Shown: positions 45,125 to 54,664, counted from the first letter of the stretch. The stretch is 64,000 bases of DNA from Bacteroidota bacterium (GCA_947469885.1 CANIQT010000003.1:1-64000), one strand, 5' to 3'. Program-made: numbers and translations. The notes: a model not told the origin generated them from the letters alone.

Positions 45125-45703
45125 TCAAGAGCGCAACTTTTTTATACGCTCATACCGTTTTTCAAATTCCTCTTTTTTACGATTAGCAACCATCAATTCC
45201 CTTTCATCAATCATTATAGCTATACCCGTTCTGATGTTATCAATATAACTATTAACAAATTTCATTCTAATTATATTACTCCGATGTATTTGTAAAAAAT
45301 CATTAGCCGGCAATACTTTTGCAAACCAGTTCAACTTATTATAAGAAACAAATTGTTTTTTGTTTAACAGGGTGGTAACTGTAAAGTTTCCTTCTTTTAT
45401 AATATGTACCATTTGATTAAAAAACACTTTAACAGGTTTGCCTGCTGCTTCCATATAAATAAAATCAACCCCTTCCACCGCATTTTCTTCTTCCAGTTTT
45501 TTATCAATAAATAAATTTGAAATCACCACTCCTAATTCTTTGGCAACTATTTTTTCAATCTCGTTTGATAACGCACCTTTGGGAAGTGTAATAACCTCTT
45601 TGTCTTTGCAAATTTCAACTTCGCAATCAACAATTTTTGTTTCTTCATCACTTTCGGTAACGAAAGAAAAAGCAAGAGCTATTTTAAAAAGTACTGAATC
45701 CAT
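45125..45703 (-). CDS. LytTR-type DNA-binding regulator without receiver domain
   Basis: The C-terminal half (about 78-190) of this 192-aa protein is a LytTR domain: DFIYMEAAGKPVKVFF, VHIIKEGNFTVTTLL, KLNWFAKVLPANDFLQIHRS and NIIRMKFVNSYI match the family order. The first 75 residues are not a CheY-type receiver and are not recognised. LytTR proteins bind paired 9-bp sites about two helical turns apart. Two such sites are present in the 67-bp element 62 nt upstream, so autoregulation is likely. It is the regulator of module B and could also act on module A, which has the same element. Confidence 0.85.
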   Translation of the reverse strand: MDSVLFKIALAFSFVTESDEETKIVDCEVEICKDKEVITLPKGALSNEIEKIVAKELGVVISNLFIDKKLEEENAVEGVDFIYMEAAGKPVKVFFNQMVHIIKEGNFTVTTLLNKKQFVSYNKLNWFAKVLPANDFLQIHRSNIIRMKFVNSYIDNIRTGIAIMIDERELMVANRKKEEFEKRYERIKKLRS

Positions 45704-45727
45704 TTAATTTCCATTTTAAATGCTACT

Positions 45728-45833
45728 GCAAAGTAAAGCACGATTTAAGAAATATGGTGTGGTGAATGTGTGAGTGACTGTTTGGGATGATGAACGAACG
45801 GTTTGGGGTGATAAACGAAAAATGAGGAGATGG
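45728..45833 (-). promoter_or_regulatory. 67-bp LytTR-type upstream element and -7-like box (module B)
   Basis: Bases 45767-45833 match 13322-13388 with one difference. The minus strand carries TTCGTTTAT (45811-45819) and TTCGTTCAT (45790-45798), 21 nt apart, each 8/9 to the LytTR half-site consensus. A TTTACTTTGC, close to TAnnTTTG, lies at 45728-45737, 34 nt downstream of the block. The LytTR ATG follows about 25 nt later. Confidence 0.7.
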
Positions 45834-45857
45834 CTTTCGGGGTGGTAAATGAAAAAG

Positions 45858-45892
45858 TAATGTCGAATAATGATGTTCATTATTCGACATTA
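45858..45892 (-). terminator. 16-bp perfect hairpin
   Basis: TAATGTCGAATAATGA and its complement flank a 3-nt loop, with T5 on one side and CTTTTTC on the other strand. It sits between the 67-bp element and the stop of the outer-membrane-like gene (45958), which is transcribed leftward away from a position far upstream, so it can end that transcript before module B. Confidence 0.65.
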
Positions 45893-45928
45893 TTTTTAGA
45901 AGATGAAGCGTTAAAACTCCCCGTCAAC

Positions 45929-45959
45929 ATTCCTAATTCCTAATTCCTAATTCCTAATT
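45929..45959. repeat. 7-nt tandem repeat (ATTCCTA)
   Basis: Four exact copies of ATTCCTA end at the stop codon of the following leftward gene. The complementary unit GGAATTA occurs at 611-637. Confidence 0.65.
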
Positions 45960-46638
45960 ATTCTTCGGTATATTCCTGTCGCTTTTTGCCTCTGTAAGAG
46001 CCCGAAAAATATAAGATGCCACGGAATCCAATTATGGTTTGTTCCTGGTTCCAGTCGGCAAACAAGGAAGCACCAATGCCCACATCGTAAGCAATTTTTT
46101 TAACAATTTCTGCCTCTGCATACAATCCAAATTCGTTGTAAGGCCTGCTGTAATTCGATAGCGTATCGTTTATCTGCACTTTGGCCCAACCGGTAGAAAA
46201 CGAAGGACCTATAAAGGTTGCAAAGTTTATATCCTTGTCTTCAAATCGCCACCCGTAACCCAAATGCAATTGATAATTGCTGTAAGAGTAAAACGTTTCT
46301 CCGGTAATTTCCAAACCGGTTTGAAAATAATTTCGTTTGATATGAAAGTTTAAATCGGCACCACCGGCAAAGCCCAAGCTTCTTTCGTAGGTAAGGTTTT
46401 GCTGCACTCCCCCACCAATGGTAAACCACTTGCTATAGTATCTGAATCGTTTGTTATCCACCACAAACTCGCTATCCAGCGGAGTTAAACGTTTGTGATT
46501 TTTGGTGTATTCTGCGTTTTTATTTTTATCCGCCTTGTAGTGAACACCGTTGATAACAGTGTCTTTTTGCGAATACACGTTGGTTGAAATAAGAATACTT
46601 AAAACAACAATACTTAAAAAGGAGAATTGATTTTTCAA
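45958..46638 (-). CDS. outer-membrane beta-barrel-like protein of unknown function
   Basis: The 226-aa protein has a signal peptide (FLSIVVLSILISTNVYSQ). It continues with alternating aromatic and polar strands typical of a small porin-like barrel (WFTIGGGVQQNLTYERSLGF, NFHIKRNYFQTGLEI, YQLHLGYGWRFED, YNEFGLYAEAEIV). The last strand (IIGFRGILYFSG) is followed by a charged tail (YRGKKRQEYTEE), unlike barrels that end on Phe. I do not recognise the family. It lies 48 nt downstream of fumC, in the same direction. Confidence 0.6.
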   Translation of the reverse strand: MKNQFSFLSIVVLSILISTNVYSQKDTVINGVHYKADKNKNAEYTKNHKRLTPLDSEFVVDNKRFRYYSKWFTIGGGVQQNLTYERSLGFAGGADLNFHIKRNYFQTGLEITGETFYSYSNYQLHLGYGWRFEDKDINFATFIGPSFSTGWAKVQINDTLSNYSRPYNEFGLYAEAEIVKKIAYDVGIGASLFADWNQEQTIIGFRGILYFSGSYRGKKRQEYTEE

Positions 46639-46686
46639 AATGATAAAAAATAAAATTACAGGGGATGCTGCAAAGATACATTTATT

Positions 46687-48084
46687 TTATTTCATCGAAC
46701 CACACATGTCTTCCGGTTTCACCCAAAGGTCAAATTGTTCGTTGGTTACCAAGCCAAGTTCTATTGCCGCTTCGCGCAAAGTTTTATTTTCTTTGTAAGC
46801 TTTCTTTGCAATTTTAGCTGCATTCTCGTATCCTATATGAGTGTTCAACGATGTAACCAACATCAACGAATTTTCGAGATGTTGTTTCAATATCGGTAAA
46901 TTAGGTTCTATACCCACTGCACAATTATCGTTAAACGAAACACAAGCATCACCTATCAAACGAGCCGATTGCAACACATTGGCAGCTATCACCGGTTTAA
47001 AAACATTCAATTCGAAATGACCTAACGAGCCACCAATAGAAACCGCCACATCATTGCCCATCACCTGAGCACACACCATCGTTAATGCTTCGGGCTGTGT
47101 AGGGTTTACTTTGCCCGGCATAATGGACGAGCCCGGCTCGTTGTCAGGAATAATTAATTCTCCTATTCCGCTTCTTGGTCCCGAACTTAACATGCGAACA
47201 TCGTTTGCAATTTTCATTAGCGAAACTGCACTACGTTTTAAAGCACCTGATAATTCAACCATTGCATCGTGTGCTGCAAGGGCTTCAAATTTGTTGGGAG
47301 CTGTAACAAATGGTAAACCGGTAAGCTCTGCTATTTTTTTTGCAACCAGTACATCGTATCCCTTAGGTGTGTTCAACCCTGTGCCCACTGCTGTTCCGCC
47401 CAATGCCAGTTCGCGAACCATTTCAATTGCATTTTTCACCGCGCGAATACTGTTTGTAATTTGCTGTGCATAGCCCGAAAACTCTTGTCCAAGAGTTAAG
47501 GGTGTAGCATCCATAAAGTGTGTACGCCCTGTTTTTACAATGCTTTTAAAGTCTTCCGTTTTTTTCAATAAAGTGTCTCTTAGTTTTTCCATTCCCGGAA
47601 GGGTAATGTCCACCACTTGTTTGTAAGCCGCAATGTGCATGGCAGTGGGGTAAGTATCGTTTGATGATTGCGATTTATTTACATCATCATTTGGATGAAC
47701 AACTATTTTTCCTTCCCCTAATTTATTTCCCAACAACACATGAATGCGGTTAGAAATTACTTCGTTCACATTCATGTTCGATTGTGTGCCCGAGCCAGTT
47801 TGCCAAATTACCAAAGGAAATTCGTTGTCCAGTTTGCCGGCAATAATTTCGTCACATGCTTTTGCAATCAGGTCTTTTTTGTCAGCAGCCAACACTCCCA
47901 ACTCCGCATTTGCCATTGCTGCTGCTTTTTTCAAATACCCAAAAGCATAAATAATTTCTTTAGGCATTGATGCTTCCGGACCTATTTTAAAATTGTTTCT
48001 TGAGCGTTCGGTTTGTGCTCCCCAATATTTATCGGCAGGCACTTTCACCTCGCCCATTGTGTCTTTTTCTATTCTGTATTCCAT
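46687..48084 (-). CDS. fumC: class II fumarate hydratase
   Basis: Converts fumarate and malate in the TCA cycle. It matches the iron-free class II enzymes over the full 465 aa: [60 protein letters not shown], and the signature [17 protein letters not shown] with the catalytic Ser loop. It is close to family length. It lies downstream of prfB in the same direction with a gap of 67 nt, so they may share a transcript. Confidence 0.96.
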   Translation of the reverse strand: MEYRIEKDTMGEVKVPADKYWGAQTERSRNNFKIGPEASMPKEIIYAFGYLKKAAAMANAELGVLAADKKDLIAKACDEIIAGKLDNEFPLVIWQTGSGTQSNMNVNEVISNRIHVLLGNKLGEGKIVVHPNDDVNKSQSSNDTYPTAMHIAAYKQVVDITLPGMEKLRDTLLKKTEDFKSIVKTGRTHFMDATPLTLGQEFSGYAQQITNSIRAVKNAIEMVRELALGGTAVGTGLNTPKGYDVLVAKKIAELTGLPFVTAPNKFEALAAHDAMVELSGALKRSAVSLMKIANDVRMLSSGPRSGIGELIIPDNEPGSSIMPGKVNPTQPEALTMVCAQVMGNDVAVSIGGSLGHFELNVFKPVIAANVLQSARLIGDACVSFNDNCAVGIEPNLPILKQHLENSLMLVTSLNTHIGYENAAKIAKKAYKENKTLREAAIELGLVTNEQFDLWVKPEDMCGSMK

Positions 48085-48151
48085 TTTTTTACTATTTATT
48101 TGTTGTTTATTTATTTCGAATTCAAAATTACAATTTTAATTAATTTAAAAA

Positions 48152-49241
48152 CTAACTATTCCCATATTCCATCAAATAGGCTTTAATAAAATCGTTTAAC
48201 TCCCCATCCATCACCGCCTGTACGTTCGATGTTTCGTAGCCCGTACGAATATCTTTTACTAATTTATAAGGATGAAAAACATAGTTGCGTATTTGCGAAC
48301 CCCACTCAATTTTCTTTTTATTTCCTTCTATAACAGCCGATGCTTCTCGTTTTTTACGCATTTCTATTTCAAACAACTGGCTCTTCAATAGTTTAATAGC
48401 ATTGTCCTTATTTTCAAATTGCGAGCGCGATTCCTGATTTTTAATGATGATGCCCGATGGTTTATGATGCAGCCGCACTGCAGTTTCCACCTTGTTTACA
48501 TTTTGTCCTCCTGCCCCACCCGACCGGAATGTATCCCATTCAATATCTGCCGGATTTACATCAATCACTATGGTATCATCAATCAGCGGATACGCATACA
48601 CAGAAGCAAAAGAAGTATGCCGCTTAGCATTCGAATCGAACGGAGAGATGCGCACCAGACGGTGTACACCGTTTTCGCCTTTCAAATAACCAAATGCATA
48701 ATCGCCTTCAAACTCCAGTGTCACTTGCTTTATTCCAGCCACATCACCATTCGAGCGGTCGGTTTCTTTTATTTTAAATCCATTTTTTTCGCCCCACATA
48801 ATGTACATCCGCATCAGCATTTCTGCCCAGTCGCAGCTTTCGGTACCGCCAGCACCTGCATTTATCTGCACCACACAACTCAAAATATCTTCCTTTCGCG
48901 AAAGCATATTTTTAAATTCAATGTCTTCGAGCAATTTCAATGCAGTGGCAAAGTGTTCTTCCACATCACTTTCCGAGGCTTCCCCTTCCTTAAAATACTC
49001 GTACATCAAAGCAAGGTCGTCCACCTCACGATTTAATTTATCGTAAGCGGTAGTCCAATTCTTTTTAATTTTAGTTTGTTTCAGCAGTTCTTCTGCTTTC
49101 TTAGGATTGTCCCAAAAATCGGGAGCAAGTGCTTTTTCCTCTTCCTCGGTTATTTCACGCAGTTTCTGAGCGATGTCAAAGATGTCCCTCCAACGCGTCA
49201 GTGCGTAATCGAAGGTCCTTTAGTTGGTCTGTAGTAATCAT
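48152..49241 (-). CDS. prfB: peptide chain release factor 2 (programmed +1 frameshift)
   Basis: RF2 releases peptides at UGA and UAA. The ORF track shows only the main part (from 49024). The real start is the ATG at 49241: [21 protein letters not shown], then an in-frame TGA at 49178-49176. Skipping base 49178 continues DIAQKLREI into the main frame, giving 362 aa, the normal RF2 length. The SPF anticodon-like tripeptide ([20 protein letters not shown]) and GGQ ([18 protein letters not shown]) are both present. Synthesis is autoregulated: low RF2 slows UGA termination and favours the shift. Confidence 0.96.
49175..49190 (-). other. prfB recoding site
   Basis: GAGGGACATCTTTGAC on the minus strand reads GAG GGA CAT CTT TGA C, corresponding to the E. 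coli site with an AGGGGG before CUU UGA C. The CTT-TGA-C slip site is exact. The upstream G-rich stretch (TTGGAGGG) is an anti-SD-complementary sequence at about the usual distance. Confidence 0.92.
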
Positions 49242-49246
49242 GGGCG

Positions 49247-49254
49247 CAAAAGTA
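49247..49254 (-). promoter_or_regulatory. TACTTTTG -7 element of prfB
   Basis: The minus strand reads TACTTTTGCGCCCATG. The box fits TAnnTTTG exactly and its last G is 5 nt from the prfB start codon, so transcription would begin at or within a few bases of the ATG. Confidence 0.6.
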
Positions 49255-49316
49255 ATATTAATAAAGAGATGCCATGAATAAATTAAAGGTATTTTTGTCG
49301 AAGAATAAATTAATTT

Positions 49317-49793
49317 ATGCAAACAAAATATTTTAGAGTAAACAAAAAAGAATACTGTCACATCACTGATCAAATTATTTTTGTAATCAACAGTAAAGAG
49401 GTATCCCGTGTTCCACTCGAATTCGAATTAGGCGAAGGATGGGGAATTATCAGTATGTTGAACTACATCGTTTTTGTTTTCCTGTTTATTTACACCACCA
49501 TTTCCTTGTCGGCTTATGGTGCAAATTATTTTTTGCAACCAATAAACTATGGCACTTTATTTTTATTGATTCTTTTTTTGATGAGAATAAAAAACGGATT
49601 TGTTGCTAGCCGCACACCCACCATTTCACGCAATAAAATCAAATCTATTTATTTTAAAACTCCTAAGTTCTCTTATCCCAGATTGGTTATTTATTTCACC
49701 GGACCGGAAGGAAAGGTGTTAAGAAAAACAATTCCTATTCGTAACAAGAAGGAGGCATTAGCGGTGTTGAAGGAAACAGGGGTACTTATTTAG
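49317..49793 (+). CDS. small membrane protein, PH-like
   Basis: The 158-aa protein has an N-terminal cytosolic strand region, two membrane helices (IISMLNYIVFVFLFIYTTIS and YGTLFLLILFLMRI) and a C-terminal soluble part with basic patches (RTPTISRNKIKSIYFKTPKF) and short strands (PRLVIYFTGPEGKVLRKTIP). The arrangement resembles membrane-anchored PH-like proteins, but I do not recognise a named family. It is divergent from prfB. Confidence 0.6.
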   Translation: MQTKYFRVNKKEYCHITDQIIFVINSKEVSRVPLEFELGEGWGIISMLNYIVFVFLFIYTTISLSAYGANYFLQPINYGTLFLLILFLMRIKNGFVASRTPTISRNKIKSIYFKTPKFSYPRLVIYFTGPEGKVLRKTIPIRNKKEALAVLKETGVLI

Positions 49794-49802
49794 TTAAAGG
49801 TA

Positions 49803-50285
49803 TCAAGTTTCAAGTTTAAGAATATCCCAAATCAAATCCTGTTCAAAGCCCCTTGATGCGATATATTTAGCAACCTTATATTTCTTCACTATTTCTTTTC
49901 CTCCTTTTATTTCTTTCGATTTTTTAGTGATAAGGTCTTTAATTGTTTTCATATAATCTTTATCATCTATCTCCTGCATGGCTTTCTTTATACAGTAGTC
50001 AGATATTTTTCTTTTCTTCAACTCCAGCTTAATCTTTACTCGCCCCCACTTCTTTATCCTGAATTTACCACCTGCATAGGCTTTAGCAAACCGTTCTTCA
50101 TTCAAAAAATTATCTGTAATCAATTTGGCAATTATATTCTCCACATCAGTACTGTACAATCCCCATTCATACAATTTATCCCTCATTTCCTGCTGGCAAC
50201 GTTCTTGGTAAGCACAAGTAGATTCTGCCTTTAATAAAGCCTGCGAAGGAGTAAGTTTTTTTTTAGGTTTATTTTCTTCGTACAT
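49803..50285 (-). CDS. recX: regulatory protein RecX
   Basis: RecX inhibits RecA filament growth. The 160-aa protein has the three-helix repeat pattern of the family: ALLKAESTCAYQERCQQEMR, NFLNEERFAKAYAGGKFRIK and KWGRVKIKLELKKRKISDYC, followed by a longer C-terminal helix set. The length is typical. It follows the DUF58 gene by 18 nt in the same direction. recA is not in the window. Confidence 0.9.
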   Translation of the reverse strand: MYEENKPKKKLTPSQALLKAESTCAYQERCQQEMRDKLYEWGLYSTDVENIIAKLITDNFLNEERFAKAYAGGKFRIKKWGRVKIKLELKKRKISDYCIKKAMQEIDDKDYMKTIKDLITKKSKEIKGGKEIVKKYKVAKYIASRGFEQDLIWDILKLET

Positions 50286-50302
50286 AACTTTGAAACTTGA
50301 AA

Positions 50303-51637
50303 CTAAATTAATCCTCTCGCTTTCAATTCAAGATACTTATTTATAGTATTAACAGATAAATGTTGAGGTGCTGTTAAAATACTATGAATGCCATACTTCT
50401 CCAGCTCTTTAACAATTAATTTTTTCTCGTACGAAAATTTTTCTGCAATTGTTTTATTGTAAACTTCTTCGGTAGTTGTGGCAGGAGTATTTAGAAAAGA
50501 CTGTAGTTCTGTATTCTCAAAAAAAATAACAACAAGTAGATGGTCCTTTGCTAATCTTCTCAGATATTTTAGTTGGCGTTGTAAACCGGAAAGGCTCTCG
50601 AAGTTAGTATAAAGTAGCATCAAACTTCGCTGATTAATTTTTGTTTTTACATTGATAAATAAATTCTCAAAATCACTTTCAAGGTATCCTGTTTTTTGAT
50701 TGTATAATAGTTCAAGTATCTTTTGCAATTGAGCATTTCTTCTATCGGCTAGCAGCACAGATTGTACCTTGTGCGAAAAAGTAACAATGCCTGCTTTATC
50801 ATGTTTCAACATAGCGATGTTTGAAATCACCAATGAGGAATTAATTGCATAATCCAACAAACTCAATCCCTCAAAAGGCATTCGCATTACTCTACCCATA
50901 TCAATTAATGAATACACCTGCTGCGATTTCTCATCCTGGTATTGATTAATCATGATTTTGTTTTTTCGAGCAGTTGCTTTCCAGTTAATGGTTCTGTAAT
51001 CATCGCCTGCTACATATTCTTTTATTTGTTCAAATTCTACATTGTTTCCTCTTCTTCTTATTTTCTTAATTCCTGCATCTGTCAGGTTGTTGGATATGGC
51101 AAGCAATTCATACTTTCGCATTTGCATAAACGATGGATACACAGGAACCATCATGTCCTGAGAAAAACGAAAACGCTTTTGCACCAATCCAAGCGGACTT
51201 TTTACAAAAAGATTTACCGCACCAAAACTATATTCACCGCGCTTTACAGGATGTAAATCATATTCAACAATTTTATTTTTACCGGAATCAATAGTCAGTT
51301 TAAATTCTTTATCTCTCACTTGAAATTGAAAAGGCAATTCATCAATCACTGAAATTCGTACAGGAAATAAATAGCGATTTTCTAAAACAATTTGCACCGG
51401 GTTATCATCACCATTTGATAATTTGTCCAATGTATCACGTCTAGCAAACATGCCAGTTTTGTTGCTATATAATATAATTGCATCCACAGCAACCAAACTC
51501 AGAATAATGATTAAAGCATAATTTGCAAACGGATATAGAATAGGGAAGTAGAAGCCAAACACAAGCAATACAACTTCTGATACAATTATATAATAGAGCA
51601 GATTTGAAACGTATATTGATTTTAGGATTTTTTTCAT
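50303..51637 (-). CDS. DUF58 domain protein (MoxR partner)
   Basis: The protein is about 444 aa from the ATG at 51637 (MKKILKSIYVSNLLYY); the track start at 51658 lies inside a hairpin and is less likely. Two N-terminal helices are followed by a beta domain and the DUF58 core QIKEYVAGDDYRTINWKATARKN, then a vWA-like fold (QQVYSLIDMGRVMRMPFEG). DUF58 proteins pair with MoxR AAA ATPases in an envelope-associated cluster whose exact role is open. It is the sixth gene of that leftward cluster. Confidence 0.9.
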   Translation of the reverse strand: MKKILKSIYVSNLLYYIIVSEVVLLVFGFYFPILYPFANYALIIILSLVAVDAIILYSNKTGMFARRDTLDKLSNGDDNPVQIVLENRYLFPVRISVIDELPFQFQVRDKEFKLTIDSGKNKIVEYDLHPVKRGEYSFGAVNLFVKSPLGLVQKRFRFSQDMMVPVYPSFMQMRKYELLAISNNLTDAGIKKIRRRGNNVEFEQIKEYVAGDDYRTINWKATARKNKIMINQYQDEKSQQVYSLIDMGRVMRMPFEGLSLLDYAINSSLVISNIAMLKHDKAGIVTFSHKVQSVLLADRRNAQLQKILELLYNQKTGYLESDFENLFINVKTKINQRSLMLLYTNFESLSGLQRQLKYLRRLAKDHLLVVIFFENTELQSFLNTPATTTEEVYNKTIAEKFSYEKKLIVKELEKYGIHSILTAPQHLSVNTINKYLELKARGLI

Positions 51638-51647
51638 CTTGAGTATA

Positions 51648-51680
51648 ACCCCTGTCATTGTTTAGAACACTGACAGGGGT
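51648..51680 (-). other. intercistronic hairpin between moxR and DUF58 genes
   Basis: A perfect 10-bp stem ACCCCTGTCA/TGACAGGGGT with a 13-nt loop lies in the gap between two genes of one cluster, 10 nt before the chosen DUF58 start. No T-run follows. It may stabilise or process the mRNA, or tune DUF58 translation. Confidence 0.55.
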
Positions 51681-51697
51681 ATGTCGTAAGGTAAATA

Positions 51698-52675
51698 CTA
51701 CCTTGGTATTTCTATTTTTTCAATAATTTGTTTAATAATATCATTAGATGTAATTCCTTCCATTTCCTTTTCAGGAGTGAGTATTACCCGATGTTTCAAA
51801 ACAGGAGTTGCAACAAATTTAATATCATCAGGTGTTACAAAGTCTCTACCTCTCATCGCAGCAATCGCTTTTGAAGATGAAAGTATTGCCAGTGATGCCC
51901 TTGGCGATGCTCCTAAATAAAGCGAAGAATTATTTCTTGTTTGATTTACGATTTTAGCGATGTAAGAAATAAGATTTGCATCAATGTGTACCGAACTCAC
52001 CTTGCCTCTGTATTCTTTTACTTGTGCAGCATTCATCACACTGTTAACAGTATTAATATCCACAGTATCTTTTCGTGCATGATAATCAGTAATAATTTTA
52101 GTTTCGTTTTCCAAAGACGGATAAGTAACTTCTATTTTAAATATAAATCTGTCCAATTGCGCTTCCGGCAAACGATAGGTGCCTTCTTGTTCAATTGGAT
52201 TTTGTGTTGCTAATACAATAAACGGAGCAGCTAACTGGTAAGTTTTTCCATCAACAGTAATTTGTCTCTCTTCCATGGCTTCAAACAAAGCAGATTGAGT
52301 TTTTGCAGGAGCGCGATTAATTTCATCAATCAAAATGATGTTTGAAAACAAAGGACCTTGTTTGAATTCAAACTCTGTTGTTTTTAAATTATAAATACTG
52401 GTGCCAATAATATCCGAAGGCATTAAATCGGGTGTAAACTGAATACGGGAAAAACCAACTGACATCGTTCTTGAAAGAAGTTTTGCCGTTAATGTTTTTG
52501 CCACACCGGGAACACCTTCTATTAATACATGTCCATCAGCAAGAATGGCTGCTATCAGCAATTCAATCATATCGTCCTGCCCGACTATAATTTTATTCAC
52601 TTCCTGCTTGATATTGGCAACAGCTATTTGCAAGCCACTTAAATCAACTCTGTTTTGAAATACTTGTTCTTCCAT
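51698..52675 (-). CDS. MoxR-family AAA+ ATPase
   Basis: The 325-aa ATPase has Walker A (IEGVPGVAKTLTAKLLSRTM), Walker B (LIDEINRAPAKTQSALFEAM), sensor 1 (PFIVLATQNPIEQEGTYRLP), the arginine finger region (EAQLDRFIF) and the C-terminal lid with LGASPRASLAIL. MoxR proteins act as chaperone-like ATPases for partners with vWA domains, here most likely the DUF58 protein encoded next. Confidence 0.95.
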   Translation of the reverse strand: MEEQVFQNRVDLSGLQIAVANIKQEVNKIIVGQDDMIELLIAAILADGHVLIEGVPGVAKTLTAKLLSRTMSVGFSRIQFTPDLMPSDIIGTSIYNLKTTEFEFKQGPLFSNIILIDEINRAPAKTQSALFEAMEERQITVDGKTYQLAAPFIVLATQNPIEQEGTYRLPEAQLDRFIFKIEVTYPSLENETKIITDYHARKDTVDINTVNSVMNAAQVKEYRGKVSSVHIDANLISYIAKIVNQTRNNSSLYLGASPRASLAILSSSKAIAAMRGRDFVTPDDIKFVATPVLKHRVILTPEKEMEGITSNDIIKQIIEKIEIPR

Positions 52676-52703
52676 TTATATAAATTATTTAATTGTTATT
52701 GTG

Positions 52704-53933
52704 TTATCGTTTGTTTTCTTTGTAAAAATCTTCAATCATCCTGTTTAGCTTTAACAACTGCTGTTGTGTTATGCTTTGTTTAAAAGTAATATCAGAAAAA
52801 TAATAAAATAAATCGTGAACCTTTGTTTTCTCTATTCCTGAAAGATTTGAGATTCGTTCGATGAATGTATCATCATAAAGTGTTGTTTTTACCTGGAATG
52901 ACGAACGAATATATTCTAAAAAGAAAGTAATCTTTTTGTCAGCAATGTTTTTATGATTTCCTGCTTGATAATATAATGTACCTACAATATCAACAAAGTC
53001 AAGTGTGGTGTTTCGCAAAGGTTCTATCACCGGAATAACTCTTTGTTTTCTTTTAGCACCAATAATCATAAAAATAATTAACGAAAGCATTAGTAAATAA
53101 TATGCTGTAAGCAATGCAGGATTATTAAATATTACCCTCATCGGACTATCCTGGTGAACATTCCCTACTTTATAATATTCATCCCAAATCACTTGTTGAT
53201 TGGGCAGATAAGAAAGTGCTTTATAAACATAGTCACTGTTTCTTTCGCTAACAAAATGATAGTTTGAAAATACCTCTGGTAGTGAAGAGATAAATAATTT
53301 CCCTTTGCCAAATTTTATTTGAATAAAATTAATACTCCCCGAAGAGTTCTTGCCCAGTGCTGTTGTTTTGGTGGTATCAAACGAATTGAAATAAGTGTTT
53401 TCAATTCCCTTTTTATAAACATAATCCGTTTTGCTTTTTAATTCAGGATTAACGAAGTTTATTTTTATTGAGTCCTGAGGTTTGTAAATATTTGAAAGTC
53501 CGGAAGAGTCAGTTGAAATTCCATTTCCATAAATAAAGAAATTATCAGTCTTTAACTTAAGTGTGTCAGCCAATTTTCCAGAAAAATAATTTGCTGCAAT
53601 AAAAACACTATTTCCTCTCCCCACAAAATTCAACAACTCTCTTGTATCTAATTTATCAGGCGAGAAAGATTGATTGATGAAAATATAATTAGAGTTATTT
53701 ATTTCATTCCCTTTTAATGAATTATAAACTGGAACATTCATGATGTTAATGGATTGTCCTGGGAATATACCAGAGAGTGCATCATGCAGGGCTGAAGTGC
53801 CGTAAGGAACTTTATCCTTTTTCATGTACGACAATCTCCAGTCAATAGGTTTGGGAGATAAAACCTGAAGTAGAATTAACCCAACAAAACAAATTGTTAA
53901 AATAATTATATATCTTCTATTGCCCTTTGACAT
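52704..53933 (-). CDS. DUF4350 domain protein
   Basis: The 409-aa protein has an N-terminal membrane helix (IIILTICFVGLILLQVL). A DUF4350-type region follows (YGTSALHDALSGIFPGQSIN, FINQSFSPDKLDTRELLNFV, GRGNSVFIAANYFSG), then a second helix (LTAYYLLMLSLIIFMIIGA) and a cytoplasmic tail. Such proteins recur beside MoxR/DUF58/DUF4129 genes. Its start overlaps the stop of the DUF4129 gene by one base, showing translational coupling. Function unknown. Confidence 0.85.
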   Translation of the reverse strand: MSKGNRRYIIILTICFVGLILLQVLSPKPIDWRLSYMKKDKVPYGTSALHDALSGIFPGQSINIMNVPVYNSLKGNEINNSNYIFINQSFSPDKLDTRELLNFVGRGNSVFIAANYFSGKLADTLKLKTDNFFIYGNGISTDSSGLSNIYKPQDSIKINFVNPELKSKTDYVYKKGIENTYFNSFDTTKTTALGKNSSGSINFIQIKFGKGKLFISSLPEVFSNYHFVSERNSDYVYKALSYLPNQQVIWDEYYKVGNVHQDSPMRVIFNNPALLTAYYLLMLSLIIFMIIGAKRKQRVIPVIEPLRNTTLDFVDIVGTLYYQAGNHKNIADKKITFFLEYIRSSFQVKTTLYDDTFIERISNLSGIEKTKVHDLFYYFSDITFKQSITQQQLLKLNRMIEDFYKENKR

Positions 53934-54664
53934 TACAAATGAAATTCTTTAAACTTTGAAATCGTTCCTTTAAAATTAGTTTCATCCAAATTAAAATCTC
54001 CGTACCAGATATATTCATACATTAAAGATAATTCGTTGAACTTGCTGTTATATTTACTATTTGCAAGCTCTATCGAATAATCATTGTTGGTTTTATCAAT
54101 TTGCCATTTAATAAGATTATTGTCTGTTAGTTGTTTTAATAATTTTAAAAAGTGTAAACGTACAGCCTTTCTATAATCTTTTTTTGAAATAGCATCTTCA
54201 ATCAACTCATCAAACTTAATTTTATTTATGTCCTCTTCAAATTCTTTAAAATCAATTGCCACGGATGCACTCTTTCCATAAATGATTGCCCGTACATCAT
54301 TTTTAACAACTAATATAATGATAATTACTATTACTGCAATTATTAATGCATATTGAAAAAGAGTCCACCCAAGTTTTCCTCCTTTGGTATCAAATATATT
54401 ATCGATTGTCTTCCAAAACCAATCCCAAAATCTGTCCCATAAAGACTTTGGCGCAGGTCCAATTTTATCATATTTATATTCTTTTTTTTCTAAAAGTTTT
54501 TTCTGTTCTTCTGCATTTAATTTTCTTACTTCCACTTTAGAAGAATCTAATGGTACAGTTATAACTGTTTTAGGGGAATCTTTTTTTGCATAACAATTGC
54601 TACTATATAGAAAGCTATACAGTATGAAGAAACTAAAAAATAATTTAATATTGTTGCTCAACAT
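53933..54664 (-). CDS. DUF4129-like membrane protein
   Basis: The 243-aa protein has a signal peptide (FFSFFILYSFLYSSNCYA), a short periplasmic part ending in LWDRFWDWFWKTIDNI, one membrane helix (YALIIAVIVIIIILVV) and a cytoplasmic domain. That domain ends LSLMYEYIWYGDFNLDE, the aromatic pattern of DUF4129 C termini. It overlaps the next gene by 20 nt at its start and DUF4350 by one base at its stop. Function unknown. Confidence 0.78.
   Translation of the reverse strand: MLSNNIKLFFSFFILYSFLYSSNCYAKKDSPKTVITVPLDSSKVEVRKLNAEEQKKLLEKKEYKYDKIGPAPKSLWDRFWDWFWKTIDNIFDTKGGKLGWTLFQYALIIAVIVIIIILVVKNDVRAIIYGKSASVAIDFKEFEEDINKIKFDELIEDAISKKDYRKAVRLHFLKLLKQLTDNNLIKWQIDKTNNDYSIELANSKYNSKFNELSLMYEYIWYGDFNLDETNFKGTISKFKEFHL

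Noticed and set aside
49176-49373. 65-aa minus-strand ORF as a separate gene
   Set aside because: Its last 21 codons are the zero-frame start of prfB up to the programmed UGA; the part before is not coding.
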